Shown here piece by piece: positions 1-7,888 of a DNA stretch of 64,000 bases; the first letter of the stretch is position 1, and every line of letters begins with the position of its first letter. The stretch spans positions 596,315 through 660,314 of the forward strand of contig NZ_LR733844.1 of NCBI RefSeq assembly GCF_902506455.1. The letters run 5' to 3'. A program made the position numbers and the translations under genes. The DNA comes from Sphingomonas sp. 8AM (GTDB lineage: Bacteria; Pseudomonadota; Alphaproteobacteria; Sphingomonadales; Sphingomonadaceae). The notes under the pieces are model-generated. The model worked only from the letters and a program-made list of their open reading frames with translations. It searched no databases and was not told where the DNA came from.

Positions 1-65
1 CGTAGCGAAGCAATCCAGGGCGTCCTGATCCGGCACTGGATTGCTTCGCTCCGCTCGCAATGACG
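1..65. repeat. Palindromic repeat family A, copy 1 (cut by window edge)
   Basis: This is one copy of a roughly 71-nt inverted repeat found seven times in the window. The outer arms read CATTGCGAGCGTAGCGAAG and its reverse complement, around an inner GC-rich hairpin. The left end lies outside the window. The right arm has drifted (CTCCGCTCG instead of CTACGCTCG). It lies beyond the 3' end of parE. Confidence 0.85.
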
Positions 66-156
66 GATGTGCGTGCATCCACAACATCGAAAACAAGTGA
101 AGCCGCGAACGTCATCGCATTCAGAACCTCCAATTCACGCAGCCACCTCCTCGTTC

Positions 157-239
157 GTCGCCCCGGACTTGATCCGGGGCCTCGCTTCTTCTTGGCGACA
201 GAAGGAAGAAGCGGATCCCGGATCAAGTCCGGGGTGACG
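157..239. repeat. Palindromic repeat family B, copy 1
   Basis: This inverted repeat has arms built on CCCCGGACTTGATCCGGG and its complement, separated by a GCTTCTTC/GAAGAAGC inner stem. Related or decayed copies lie near 10612-10695, 28009-28092, 49558-49600 and 55108-55305. Nothing gene-like was seen in the rest of 66-290 on either strand. Confidence 0.75.
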
Positions 240-290
240 AACAGGCAAGTGATCAGTGTGGCTGCATTCCCCCTCCCCGCCCTGACCCCG

Positions 291-2267
291 TCACGCGTCG
301 ATCGCCTCTCCATCGAGCCGCGCGGCATTTTCCTGAATGAACGCGAAGCGATGCGCCGGGTTGGTGCCCATCAGCCGGTCGACCAGATCCTTGACCCCCG
401 CGCGCTCCTCATATTCGTGCGGCAGCGTGATGCGGATCATGCTGCGCTTCGCCGGGTCCATCGTCGTCTCGCGCAATTGCTGCGGGTTCATCTCGCCCAG
501 CCCCTTGAAGCGCGCCACCTCGACCTTCTTGCCCTTGAACGCGGTGCGTTCGAGCTGCGCGCGATGCGCGTCGTCGCGCGCGTACAGGCTCTTGGTCCCC
601 GCGGTCAGGCGATAGAGTGGCGGCTGCGCCAGATAGAGATGCCCCTGCCGCACCAGATCGGGCATCTCCTGAAAGAAGAACGTCATCAGCAACGTCGCGA
701 TATGCGCGCCGTCGACATCGGCGTCGGTCATGATGACGACGCGTTCGTAGCGGAGCTGTTCCGGGCGACAATCCTTGCGCGTACCGCAGCCCAGCGCCTG
801 GATCAGATCGGCGATTTCCTGATTGGCGAGGATCTTGGCGCTGGTCGCCGAGGCGACGTTCAGGATCTTGCCGCGGATCGGCAGGATCGCCTGCGTCTTG
901 CGGTCGCGCGCCTGTTTCGCGGAGCCGCCCGCCGAATCGCCCTCGACGATGAAAATCTCGGTCCCGTCCGAATTGTCCGCGGCGCAGTCGGTCAGCTTGC
1001 CCGGCAGCCGCAGCTTGCGCGCCGAGGTCGCGGTCTTGCGCTTGACGTCGCGCTCGGCCTTACGCCGCAACCGCTCGTCCATCCGCTCCAGCACATAGCC
1101 GAGCAGCGCCTTGCCGCGGTCCATATTGTGGCCGAGCCAATGGTCGAAATGGTCGCGCATCGCCTTCTCGACCAGCCCCGCCGCCTCGGGGGAGGTCAGC
1201 CGGTCCTTGGTCTGCGACTGGAATTGCGGGTCGCGGATGAACACCGACAGCATCAGCTCGCTGCCGACCATCACGTCGTCGGCGGTCAGCTCCTTGGCGC
1301 GCTTGTTGCCGACCAGATCGCCGAACTGGCGAAGCCCGCGCACCAGTGCCTGCCGCAATCCCTGCTCATGGGTGCCGCCATCGGGGGTCGGAATTGTGTT
1401 GCAATACCAGCTGTAGCTGCCGTCGCTCCACAGCGGCCAAGCGACCGCCCATTCGACCTTGCCCTGGCTGTCGGCGAAATCCTGCTGCCCGGCGAAGAAG
1501 TCGGCAGTCGCGCATTCACGGGTTCCGATCTGCTCCTTGAGATGATCGGACAGGCCGCCGGGAAACTGGAACACCGCCTCCGCCTGAGTGTCGTCGGTGA
1601 TGAGCGACGCGGCGCATTTCCAGCGGATCTCGACCCCGGCGAACAGATACGCTTTCGAGCGCGCCAGCTTGTAGAGCCGCGCCGGCTTGAAGTGCAGCTC
1701 CGGCCCGAAGATCTCGGTGTCGGGGACGAAGCTGACCGTCGTCCCGCGCCGGTTGGGTGCGGCGCCGACCGTCTCGAGCGGCCCCATCGTCTGCCCGCGC
1801 GAGAACCGCTGGCGATAGAGCTGCCGGTCGCGCGCGACCTCGACCACCGTCTCGCTCGACAGCGCGTTGACCACCGACACGCCGACGCCGTGCAGCCCGC
1901 CCGAGGTCGCATAGGCCTTGCCCGCGAACTTGCCGCCCGAGTGGAGCGTCGACAGGATCACCTCCAGCGCCGACTTGTCGGGAAACTTCGGATGCGGGTC
2001 GACCGGGATGCCGCGGCCATTGTCGTGGATCGTCAGGCGGTTGCCCGGCTCCAGCGTGATCTCGATCCGCGTCGCATGGCCAGCGACCGCCTCGTCCATC
2101 GCATTGTCGAGCACCTCGGCTGCCAGATGGTGGAGCGCCCGCTCGTCGGTGCCGCCGACATACATGCCGGGACGACGGCGAACCGGCTCCAGCCCCTCCA
2201 GCACCTCGATCGACGACGCGTCGTAACTGGCGGAGCTGGCGGTGGCGGACGCGAAGAGATCGGACAT
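291..2267 (-). CDS. parE: DNA topoisomerase IV subunit B
   Basis: ParE is the ATPase subunit of topoisomerase IV, which decatenates daughter chromosomes together with ParC. The 658-aa protein has the GHKL ATPase signatures EVLDNAMDEA (about 51-60), DNGRGIP (82-88) and GGLHGVG (123-129). The TOPRIM half carries EGDSAGGSAKQARDRKTQ and DADVDGAHI, and the C-terminus has GLGEMNPQQLRETTMDP. Length and the lack of a large C-terminal insertion fit ParE better than GyrB, although the two are close relatives. The start at MSDLF is chosen because the open frame upstream (to 2330) has no family similarity. It is transcribed divergently from the porin-like gene. Confidence 0.93.
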   Translation of the reverse strand: MSDLFASATASSASYDASSIEVLEGLEPVRRRPGMYVGGTDERALHHLAAEVLDNAMDEAVAGHATRIEITLEPGNRLTIHDNGRGIPVDPHPKFPDKSALEVILSTLHSGGKFAGKAYATSGGLHGVGVSVVNALSSETVVEVARDRQLYRQRFSRGQTMGPLETVGAAPNRRGTTVSFVPDTEIFGPELHFKPARLYKLARSKAYLFAGVEIRWKCAASLITDDTQAEAVFQFPGGLSDHLKEQIGTRECATADFFAGQQDFADSQGKVEWAVAWPLWSDGSYSWYCNTIPTPDGGTHEQGLRQALVRGLRQFGDLVGNKRAKELTADDVMVGSELMLSVFIRDPQFQSQTKDRLTSPEAAGLVEKAMRDHFDHWLGHNMDRGKALLGYVLERMDERLRRKAERDVKRKTATSARKLRLPGKLTDCAADNSDGTEIFIVEGDSAGGSAKQARDRKTQAILPIRGKILNVASATSAKILANQEIADLIQALGCGTRKDCRPEQLRYERVVIMTDADVDGAHIATLLMTFFFQEMPDLVRQGHLYLAQPPLYRLTAGTKSLYARDDAHRAQLERTAFKGKKVEVARFKGLGEMNPQQLRETTMDPAKRSMIRITLPHEYEERAGVKDLVDRLMGTNPAHRFAFIQENAARLDGEAIDA

Positions 2268-2385
2268 GACGGACATATACGCCGCCGTCCGCCCGCGCGC
2301 CACCATCGCCGGGCAGCAACCGTTCGTCACGCAACCTATCCTGGGAGCCTCCCGTTGCCGATCCGTGTTCTCAGGGAGTTAGTGA

Positions 2386-3246
2386 ATGAAGTCGTATCTT
2401 TTCGCGGCAGTCGCCGCGCTGGTGTCGGTGCCCGCGGTCGCGCAGGATGGCACCAGCGGCGACCCGGCGGTGACCACCGGCTTTTCGGGCATCTACGTCG
2501 GCGCGTCGGGTGGTTATGACGTCCAGCCCAACGATGGCGGATCGACGATCCTGTTCGACCGCAACCTCGATGGCCGGTTCGGCGACACCGTGTTGACCGG
2601 CGGCGGCGCGAATGCGTTCGGCCCCGGCTTCTGCGGCGGTCGCGCACAGGCCGCGACCGGCCCGCAGAACGGCGGTCCGGGGTGCCGTAACGACAAGGAC
2701 GGCTGGTCGTACAACGCCCGCGTCGGCTTCGATCACCAGTCGGGTCCGATCGTCTATGGCGTGGTCGGCGAGTTCGGAAAGTCGCACATCAACGATAGCG
2801 TCACCGGCTTTTCCTCCACGCCCGCCAATTACGTGATGACGCGCGAGATCGGCTGGGAAGCCGCGGTGCGGGCACGCGCGGGCTTCACGCCCAACGATTC
2901 GACGTTGTTCTACGGGACGTTCGGTCCCTCGCTGGCGCGCATCGACCGTGATTTCTCGTCGAGCCAGAGCACCAACAGCTTCGAGCAGCGCGGCAAGCGC
3001 AACCAGTTCGGCTTCCAGGGCGGCGGCGGCATCGAGCAGCGGATCGGCGACCATTTCTCGGTCGGGATGGAATATGTCTACCATCAGTATCAGGACAACG
3101 ACTTCCGCGTCCGTGCGGCTGGTCCGGCCGGAACGCCGTTCACCAACGCCATCAATGGCGGGACGGTCAGCGGGACGGACTTCCGCCGCTCCGACGACAA
3201 GTTCAACTGGCACAGCCTGCGCGCGACCGCGGCGTTCCGGTTTTAA
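2386..3246 (+). CDS. Outer-membrane beta-barrel protein
   Basis: This 286-aa protein starts with a classical signal peptide (MKSYLFAAVAALVSVPAVAQ) and continues with alternating, aromatic-rich strands. Examples are GIYVGASGGYDV, VYGVVGEFGKSH and the last strand LRATAAFRF. It ends in phenylalanine, the usual signal for BAM-dependent insertion. It resembles the Omp25/opacity-type eight-stranded barrels of alphaproteobacteria. Two cysteines (in FCGGRAQ and PGCRND) lie in a long Gly/Asn-rich extracellular loop and could form a disulfide. An AGGGAG Shine-Dalgarno sequence lies about 8 nt before the ATG. Substrate or ligand cannot be told from sequence. Confidence 0.8.
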   Translation: MKSYLFAAVAALVSVPAVAQDGTSGDPAVTTGFSGIYVGASGGYDVQPNDGGSTILFDRNLDGRFGDTVLTGGGANAFGPGFCGGRAQAATGPQNGGPGCRNDKDGWSYNARVGFDHQSGPIVYGVVGEFGKSHINDSVTGFSSTPANYVMTREIGWEAAVRARAGFTPNDSTLFYGTFGPSLARIDRDFSSSQSTNSFEQRGKRNQFGFQGGGGIEQRIGDHFSVGMEYVYHQYQDNDFRVRAAGPAGTPFTNAINGGTVSGTDFRRSDDKFNWHSLRATAAFRF

Positions 3247-3585
3247 GGCGCCGGGTGGCCCCGGCCAGCATGGCTGGTCCGGGGACTCACCCAAGCCCGG
3301 CCAGCGGGGCAGCGCCCCGACTGACGACGCGGCTTTGCCGCGGCGGGCTCGAGGAGAGAACGTCGCTCCCTGCAGCCGTCATTGCGAGCGTAGCGAAGCA
3401 ATCCAGGGCGTCCTGATCCGGCCCTGGATTGCTTCGCTACGCTCGCAATGACGAAAGATGCATACCTGACCCGGAAGGCCACGCCGCGGGCAAAGCCCGC
3501 GTCGTCGGACGCGGCAATGGCCGCGCCGGCCGCGCCGATCGCCGGAAGCGCGCTCCAGCTTCGCTGGAGCTTGCGCGATCGGTCG
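3247..3585. other. Convergent intergenic gap with hairpins, no gene
   Basis: This gap lies between the 3' ends of the beta-barrel gene and gcrA. It holds small hairpins (GGGGC/GCCCC at 3305-3317, GCGGC/GCCGC near 3329-3341, GCTCCAGC/GCTGGAGC at 3552-3570) and one full repeat-A copy. No gene was seen. The 3552-3570 hairpin could end transcription of either flanking gene, but no T-run follows it. Confidence 0.6.
3380..3450. repeat. Palindromic repeat family A, copy 2
   Basis: This is a complete 71-nt copy with near-perfect outer arms (CATTGCGAGCGTAGCGAAG and complement) and inner stem CCAGGGC/GCCCTGG. It sits between convergent genes. Confidence 0.9.
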
Positions 3586-4332
3586 TCAGCGCATCCGTGG
3601 CCCACCAAACGGTATCGGCGGCGCGCGCCGGTCGCGACGCGGCAATTGCGCCTGATACGCATGCCCGCAATGCGTCACGCAATACGGGAAGCCCGGGTTC
3701 ACCTTGTCGCCGCAGAAATGGAAGTCCGGCTCGCCCGGATGCCCCAGCGGCCACTTGCAGATCTTGTCGTTGAGATCGAGCAACGACGTCTTGTCGGCAT
3801 ATTCCGGCGACGTGCGCGCAGGCACCAGCCGGCGCGGTGGCGCAGGCGCGATCGGCGGCTGCTGCTCGCCGGGCGCCTGACGGACGAAGCCGCCCGGCCC
3901 GACCGAGCGCAGGATCGGCTGCGGCGGACGCTCCGGTGCGGGCGCGGCGGGAGTCTCGCCCTCGGCAGCGAACGGCGCGTCGTCCTCGTCCTCATCGTCG
4001 GCTTCGACCACCGGAGCAGGCGGCGGCGGCGAAGCGGCGGGGGCGGCCGCCACCGGCCTGGGACGCGGCTCCGGCTTCGGCTCGGGCGGTGGCGGCGGTG
4101 CGGCTGCGGCGACCGGTGCCGGAGCGGCCGCGGCACTTGCCTTCTCGGCGGCGACTCGCGCCTCTTCCTTGCTGACCACCGGCGACGGACGCGATTGCAG
4201 GCCGAGGCGATGCGCCTTGCCGATCACCGCGTTGCGGCTGACGCCGCCCAGTGCTTCGGCGATCTGGCTGGCGGTCTGGCCACCTTCCCACATCGTCTTG
4301 AGCGTATCGATGCGCTCCTCGGTCCAGGACAT
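3586..4332 (-). CDS. gcrA: GcrA cell cycle regulator
   Basis: GcrA is an alphaproteobacterial transcription factor that binds sigma70-RNA polymerase and activates promoters carrying CcrM-methylated GANTC sites. The first 50 residues (MSWTEERIDTLKTMWEGG through NAVIGKAHRLGL) are the conserved helix-turn-helix. The C-terminal block CKWPLGHPGEPDFHFCG followed by FPYCVTHCGHAYQ is the sigma-binding part. Between them is a long Pro/Ala/Glu-rich linker, making the 248-aa protein clearly longer than the Caulobacter protein (about 173 aa). The start is set at MSWTEE, the universal family start. It is divergent from the ABC permease. Confidence 0.93.
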   Translation of the reverse strand: MSWTEERIDTLKTMWEGGQTASQIAEALGGVSRNAVIGKAHRLGLQSRPSPVVSKEEARVAAEKASAAAAPAPVAAAAPPPPPEPKPEPRPRPVAAAPAASPPPPAPVVEADDEDEDDAPFAAEGETPAAPAPERPPQPILRSVGPGGFVRQAPGEQQPPIAPAPPRRLVPARTSPEYADKTSLLDLNDKICKWPLGHPGEPDFHFCGDKVNPGFPYCVTHCGHAYQAQLPRRDRRAPPIPFGGPRMR

Positions 4333-4395
4333 GATCGTCTTCCTCGTTCGCGTTCCGGTTGCGGGCAGCGGCGGCAGCGGGTACCCGCGTTTGCG

Positions 4396-5247
4396 ATGAG
4401 CAGCCAGCCCCCTATCGGACAAATTCCATCAGGCGTCAGAAACGCCCCCGGCGTCCCGGTCATCCGGAACGTCAACTGGGGCGGCCTGAAGACCCTCTAT
4501 GTGAAGGAGGTGCGCCGTTTCTTCAAGGTGCAGCTCCAGACGATCTGGGCGCCCGCGATCACGACGCTGATGTTCCTCGTCATCTTCACCGTCGCCAATG
4601 GCGCGCGCAGCCCGGTGCGCGTCGGCGGCAGCGAGGTGGCGTTCGCGGACTTCATCGCGCCCGGGCTGATCGTGATGGGGATGCTCAACAACGCCTTCGC
4701 CAACGCCAGCTTCTCGCTGCTGGTCGGCAAGATGCAGGGCACGATCGTCGACTATCTCCAGCCACCGTTGTCGACCGCCGAGTTGCTCGCCGCGCTGACC
4801 GGCGGCGCGGTGACGCGCGCCTTCTGCGTCGGCGCGACCGTGTGGCTGGCGATGGCGCTGTGGCCCGGCGTCCACGTCACGCCGCAGCATCTGTGGGCGG
4901 TGTTGTGGTTCGGGCTGCTCGGCGCGGTGTTCCTCAGCCTCGCGGGCGTGCTGACCTCGATCTGGGCGGAAAAGTTCGACCATGCCGCCGCGGTCACCAA
5001 TTTCGTGATCGCGCCGCTGACGCTGCTCAGCGGCACCTTCTATTCGGTCGATCACCTCGCGCCCGCGTTCCGCGCGTTCAGCCATGTGAACCCGTTCTTC
5101 TACGTCATTTCGGGCTTTCGCTACGGCTTCCTCGGCACCGCCGATTCGCCGGTCGCGACCGGCAGCGTCGTGATCCTCGCGATCGACGTGGCGCTGGGGC
5201 TGCTCTGCTACACGCTGCTGCGCCGCGGCTGGAAGCTCAAGAGCTGA
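4396..5247 (+). CDS. ABC-2 type transporter permease
   Basis: This 283-aa integral membrane protein belongs to the ABC-2 permease family (NodJ/DrrB/YadH-like). It has an N-terminal cytosolic segment (LYVKEVRRFFKVQLQTIWAP), about six membrane helices, and the typical ABC-2 C-terminal region LTLLSGTFYSVDHLAP followed by NPFFYVISGFRYGFLG. Such permeases export drugs, lipids or polysaccharides with a separate ATPase. No ATPase gene is adjacent: upstream is divergent gcrA and downstream the PAP2 gene. The first ATG after the gcrA promoter region is taken as the start; the long frame upstream is antisense to gcrA. Substrate unknown. Confidence 0.85.
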   Translation: MSSQPPIGQIPSGVRNAPGVPVIRNVNWGGLKTLYVKEVRRFFKVQLQTIWAPAITTLMFLVIFTVANGARSPVRVGGSEVAFADFIAPGLIVMGMLNNAFANASFSLLVGKMQGTIVDYLQPPLSTAELLAALTGGAVTRAFCVGATVWLAMALWPGVHVTPQHLWAVLWFGLLGAVFLSLAGVLTSIWAEKFDHAAAVTNFVIAPLTLLSGTFYSVDHLAPAFRAFSHVNPFFYVISGFRYGFLGTADSPVATGSVVILAIDVALGLLCYTLLRRGWKLKS

Positions 5248-5972
5248 GCACGCCCGTCCCCGCCGCAGAGCTGCCCGCCGCCGAGCCGCGCAGCACGCCG
5301 ACCGCCCCGCGGCTGGCGTGGATCGCGCTGGCGATTGCCGGACTGATCGCCGCCGCGCTGCTCGCCTATGAAATCGGCGACGGGGCGCCGCTGGCCTGGG
5401 ACCGCGCGATCATCCTCGCGCTGCGCACGCCCGGCGACACCGCGCAACCGCTCGGCCCCGCATGGCTCCACGCGGCGATGGTCGACGTCACCGCGCTGGG
5501 CAGCGGGACGATCCTCACCTGCGTGGTGATCGCCGTGGCGGGGTTGCTGCTGGTGCAGCGACTATGGCTGACCGGCGCGCTGGTGCTGGTCGCGACGCTG
5601 GGCGGGTCGATCATCGCCGGGCAGGCCAAATATTGGGTCGGCCGTCCGCGCCCCGAGCTGGTCGATCATCTGGTGCAGGTGACCGGGCTCAGCTTTCCCA
5701 GCGGCCATGCCACCAACAGCGCGATCATCTATCTGACGCTCGCCGGGCTGGTCGCGCAGGTCACGCCACGGCGGGCCGTGCGGCGCTATGTGCTGGTGCT
5801 GGCGGTGGTGCTGGTCGGCGCGATTGGAATGAGCCGGGTGTACCTGGGCGTCCACTGGCCGTCCGACGTCCTGGCGGGCTGGTGCGCGGGCACCGGCTGG
5901 GCGGCCTTGTGGTGGTGGATCGCCGCGACGGTGCGGGGGCGGCTGGCTTCAGGTCCGTCTTTGCGAGCGTAG
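5244..5972 (+). CDS. PAP2-family membrane phosphatase
   Basis: The protein carries all three acid-phosphatase motifs of the PAP2 superfamily: KYWVGRPRP, PSGHAT and SRVYLGVHWPSD. About six membrane helices alternate with these motifs. Likely substrates are phosphatidic acid, phosphatidylglycerophosphate or undecaprenyl pyrophosphate, and the sequence does not decide between them. No ATG, GTG or TTG precedes the first membrane helix (AWIALAIAGLIAAALLAYE). The only plausible start is CTG at 5244, overlapping the permease stop as CTGA. The first in-frame ATG (in AAMVDV) would remove that helix. The C-terminal residues SLRA and the TAG stop come from repeat A copy 3. Confidence 0.83.
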   Translation: MSTPVPAAELPAAEPRSTPTAPRLAWIALAIAGLIAAALLAYEIGDGAPLAWDRAIILALRTPGDTAQPLGPAWLHAAMVDVTALGSGTILTCVVIAVAGLLLVQRLWLTGALVLVATLGGSIIAGQAKYWVGRPRPELVDHLVQVTGLSFPSGHATNSAIIYLTLAGLVAQVTPRRAVRRYVLVLAVVLVGAIGMSRVYLGVHWPSDVLAGWCAGTGWAALWWWIAATVRGRLASGPSLRA

Positions 5973-6029
5973 CGAAGCAATCCAGCGCCGGATAAGGACG
6001 CGCTGGATCGCTTCGCGACGCCCGCAATG
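5959..6029. repeat. Palindromic repeat family A, copy 3
   Basis: This diverged copy (inner part CCAGCGCCGGATAAGGACGCGCTGG) lies between convergent PAP2 and galE genes. Its left arm runs into the PAP2 coding region and supplies the TAG stop at 5970-5972. Confidence 0.8.
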
Positions 6030-6033
6030 ACGA

Positions 6034-7035
6034 TCAGCCCTGCCGCTCGGCCAGCTTGCGCTCCCACGCCAGCGCGTCGCGAACGATGCCCTCGAGATCG
6101 TCGCGCTTCGGCGTCCACTCGATCGTCCTTAGGATCGCGCTGTTCTCCGCGACCAGCTCGCCCGGATCGCCCGGACGCCGGCCCTGCAGCTTGCGCTCGA
6201 TCGTCCGGTTGGTCACGCGATCGACCGCATCCAGCACCTCCAGCACCGAGAAGCCGCGCCCATAGCCGCAATTCAGCACATGGCTCTCGCCCGGCTGGTC
6301 GATCAGCAGCTTCAGCGCCGCGACATGCGCCTCCGCCAGATCGCTGACGTGGATGTAATCGCGCACGCCCGTGCCGTCGCGCGTCTCGAAATCGGTTCCG
6401 AACACCCCGACGCTGTCGCGCTTGCCGGTCGCGGCCTCGACCGCGATCTTGATGAGGTGCGTCGCGCCGACCGTCGACTGGCCGCTGCGCCCCTCGGGGT
6501 CCGCACCCGCGACGTTGAAATAGCGCAGGCAGCAATGGTTCATCGGATGCGCCGCCGACACGTCGCGCAGCATGAACTCGGTCATCAGCTTCGACATGCC
6601 GTACGGGTTGATCGGCGACTTCGGATCGTTCTCCGAAATTGGCACGCGCTCGGGGGTGCCATAGGTCGCGGCGGTCGAGGAGAAGATGAAGTGCGGCACG
6701 CCCTCCGCCACCGCGCTCTCGATCAGCGTGCGCGTCGCCGCGGTGTTGTTGCGATAATATTTGAGCGGGTCGCTGACCGATTCGGGCACCACCACCGATC
6801 CGGCGAAGTGCATGATCGCCTTGACGTTGTGATCACGGATCACGTCGCGCACGCCCGGGTCCTCGACCGCGATCTGCACGAACGCTGCGCGCCCGTCGAC
6901 CGCCCAGTCGAATCCGGTGACGAGGTTGTCGATCACCACGACCTCATAGCCGGCATCAAGCAGCGCCAGCACCGCGTGGCTGCCGATATAGCCCGCGCCG
7001 CCCGTCACCATCACCTTGCCGTTCAACGCCGTCAT
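6034..7035 (-). CDS. galE: UDP-glucose 4-epimerase
   Basis: This 333-aa extended short-chain dehydrogenase interconverts UDP-glucose and UDP-galactose for envelope polysaccharides and glycolipids. It shows the NAD-binding GGAGYIGSHAV near the N-terminus, the catalytic YGMSK (YxxxK), FSSTAATYG carrying the catalytic Ser/Thr, and the GalE-type LRYFNVAGADP. The length is normal for the family. The start MTALNGK matches the family; the open frame continues to 7161 but runs through the msrA promoter. It stands alone and is divergent from msrA. Confidence 0.92.
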   Translation of the reverse strand: MTALNGKVMVTGGAGYIGSHAVLALLDAGYEVVVIDNLVTGFDWAVDGRAAFVQIAVEDPGVRDVIRDHNVKAIMHFAGSVVVPESVSDPLKYYRNNTAATRTLIESAVAEGVPHFIFSSTAATYGTPERVPISENDPKSPINPYGMSKLMTEFMLRDVSAAHPMNHCCLRYFNVAGADPEGRSGQSTVGATHLIKIAVEAATGKRDSVGVFGTDFETRDGTGVRDYIHVSDLAEAHVAALKLLIDQPGESHVLNCGYGRGFSVLEVLDAVDRVTNRTIERKLQGRRPGDPGELVAENSAILRTIEWTPKRDDLEGIVRDALAWERKLAERQG

Positions 7036-7102
7036 GTCAGTCTCCCGAAACGTTGCCGCCGCGTAGCGACTTCCTACATGGGACGCAAAGGAGACGAGTT
7101 TC

Positions 7103-7642
7103 ATGACGGAATATGCGACGCTGGCCGGCGGCTGCTTCTGGTGCACCGAGGCCGTGTTCAAGGACGTGATCGGCGTCGAGAGCGTCGAGAGCGGCTATAT
7201 CGGCGGCCACGTCCCCGACCCGACCTACAAGCAGGTATGCGGCGGCGACACCGGCCATGCCGAGGCGATCCGCGTCGGGTTCGATCCCGAACAGGTCAGC
7301 TATGCCGATCTGCTCGACATCTTCTTCGGGACGCATGATCCGACGCAGCTCAACCGGCAAGGCAATGACGTCGGCACGCAATATCGCTCGGCGATCTTCC
7401 CCGAGACGGTGATGCAGGAAGAACAGGCCAATCAGGCGATCGCACGCGCGCAGGAAACCGCATCGGGCAAGATCGTCACGACGATCGAGCCATTCGCGGA
7501 CTGGTACCCGGCCGAGGGCTATCATCAGGATTATTGGGACGGCGAAGGCCAGCGCAATCCCTATTGCCTCGCGGTGATCCCGCCGAAATTGCAGAAACTC
7601 CGCAAGAGCTTCGCAGCGCGCAGCAAGGCGGTGACCGCCTGA
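7103..7642 (+). CDS. msrA: Peptide-methionine (S)-S-oxide reductase
   Basis: MsrA repairs oxidised methionine in proteins (S epimer). The catalytic signature [11 protein letters not shown] lies near the N-terminus, followed by [24 protein letters not shown] and YRSAIF, all hallmarks of the family. The 179-aa length is typical of the minimal enzyme. A strong AAAGGAGA ribosome-binding site precedes the ATG. No msrB lies next to it. The cysteine in KQVCGGDTG may act as a resolving residue. The gene stands alone between galE (divergent) and the Sua5-type gene (convergent). Confidence 0.93.
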   Translation: MTEYATLAGGCFWCTEAVFKDVIGVESVESGYIGGHVPDPTYKQVCGGDTGHAEAIRVGFDPEQVSYADLLDIFFGTHDPTQLNRQGNDVGTQYRSAIFPETVMQEEQANQAIARAQETASGKIVTTIEPFADWYPAEGYHQDYWDGEGQRNPYCLAVIPPKLQKLRKSFAARSKAVTA

Positions 7643-7645
7643 CAC

Positions 7646-7775
7646 CGTCGCCCCTGCGCAGGCAGGGGCCCATGTCTGTATCGTGCGTCGGGACGGTCTG
7701 ACACAGCTGCGACGTCCTTTTGTCGAAGTTCTTGCAACACAAAACAGACATGGGCTCCTGCCTGCGCAGGACCGA
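7646..7775. repeat. Long inverted repeat family C, copy 1
   Basis: The arms CCTGCGCAGGCAGGGGCCCATGTCTGT (7653-7679) and their near complement (7744-7770) flank a loop of about 64 nt. Each arm also contains the smaller palindrome CCTGCGCAGG. The element is between convergent msrA and the Sua5-type gene. A second copy is at 38614-38748, with a loop that also resembles this one. Confidence 0.8.
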
Positions 7776-7792
7776 CGAGCACCTCGTCCGTC

Positions 7793-7812
7793 ATTCCCGC
7801 GAAGGCGGGAAT
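7793..7812. repeat. Short hairpin repeat ATTCCCGC-GAAG-GCGGGAAT
   Basis: This is a perfect 8-bp stem with a GAAG tetraloop, in the same convergent gap as repeat C copy 1. The same type of unit (CGAAGGC flanked by complementary GC-rich arms) recurs near 55150 and 63749-63838. Confidence 0.7.
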
Positions 7813-7888
7813 CCAGAACCTCTGACGTCCCGGCTCCTACGAAGACCTGCGCATCTGGCCCCCCGCCGCCGCGGGGATAACGGGAAAA

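Noticed and set aside
60..2519. A very long plus-strand open frame of about 819 codons
   Set aside because: It is antisense to parE, has an Arg/Leu/Gln-rich composition typical of shadow frames in GC-rich DNA, and matches no family.
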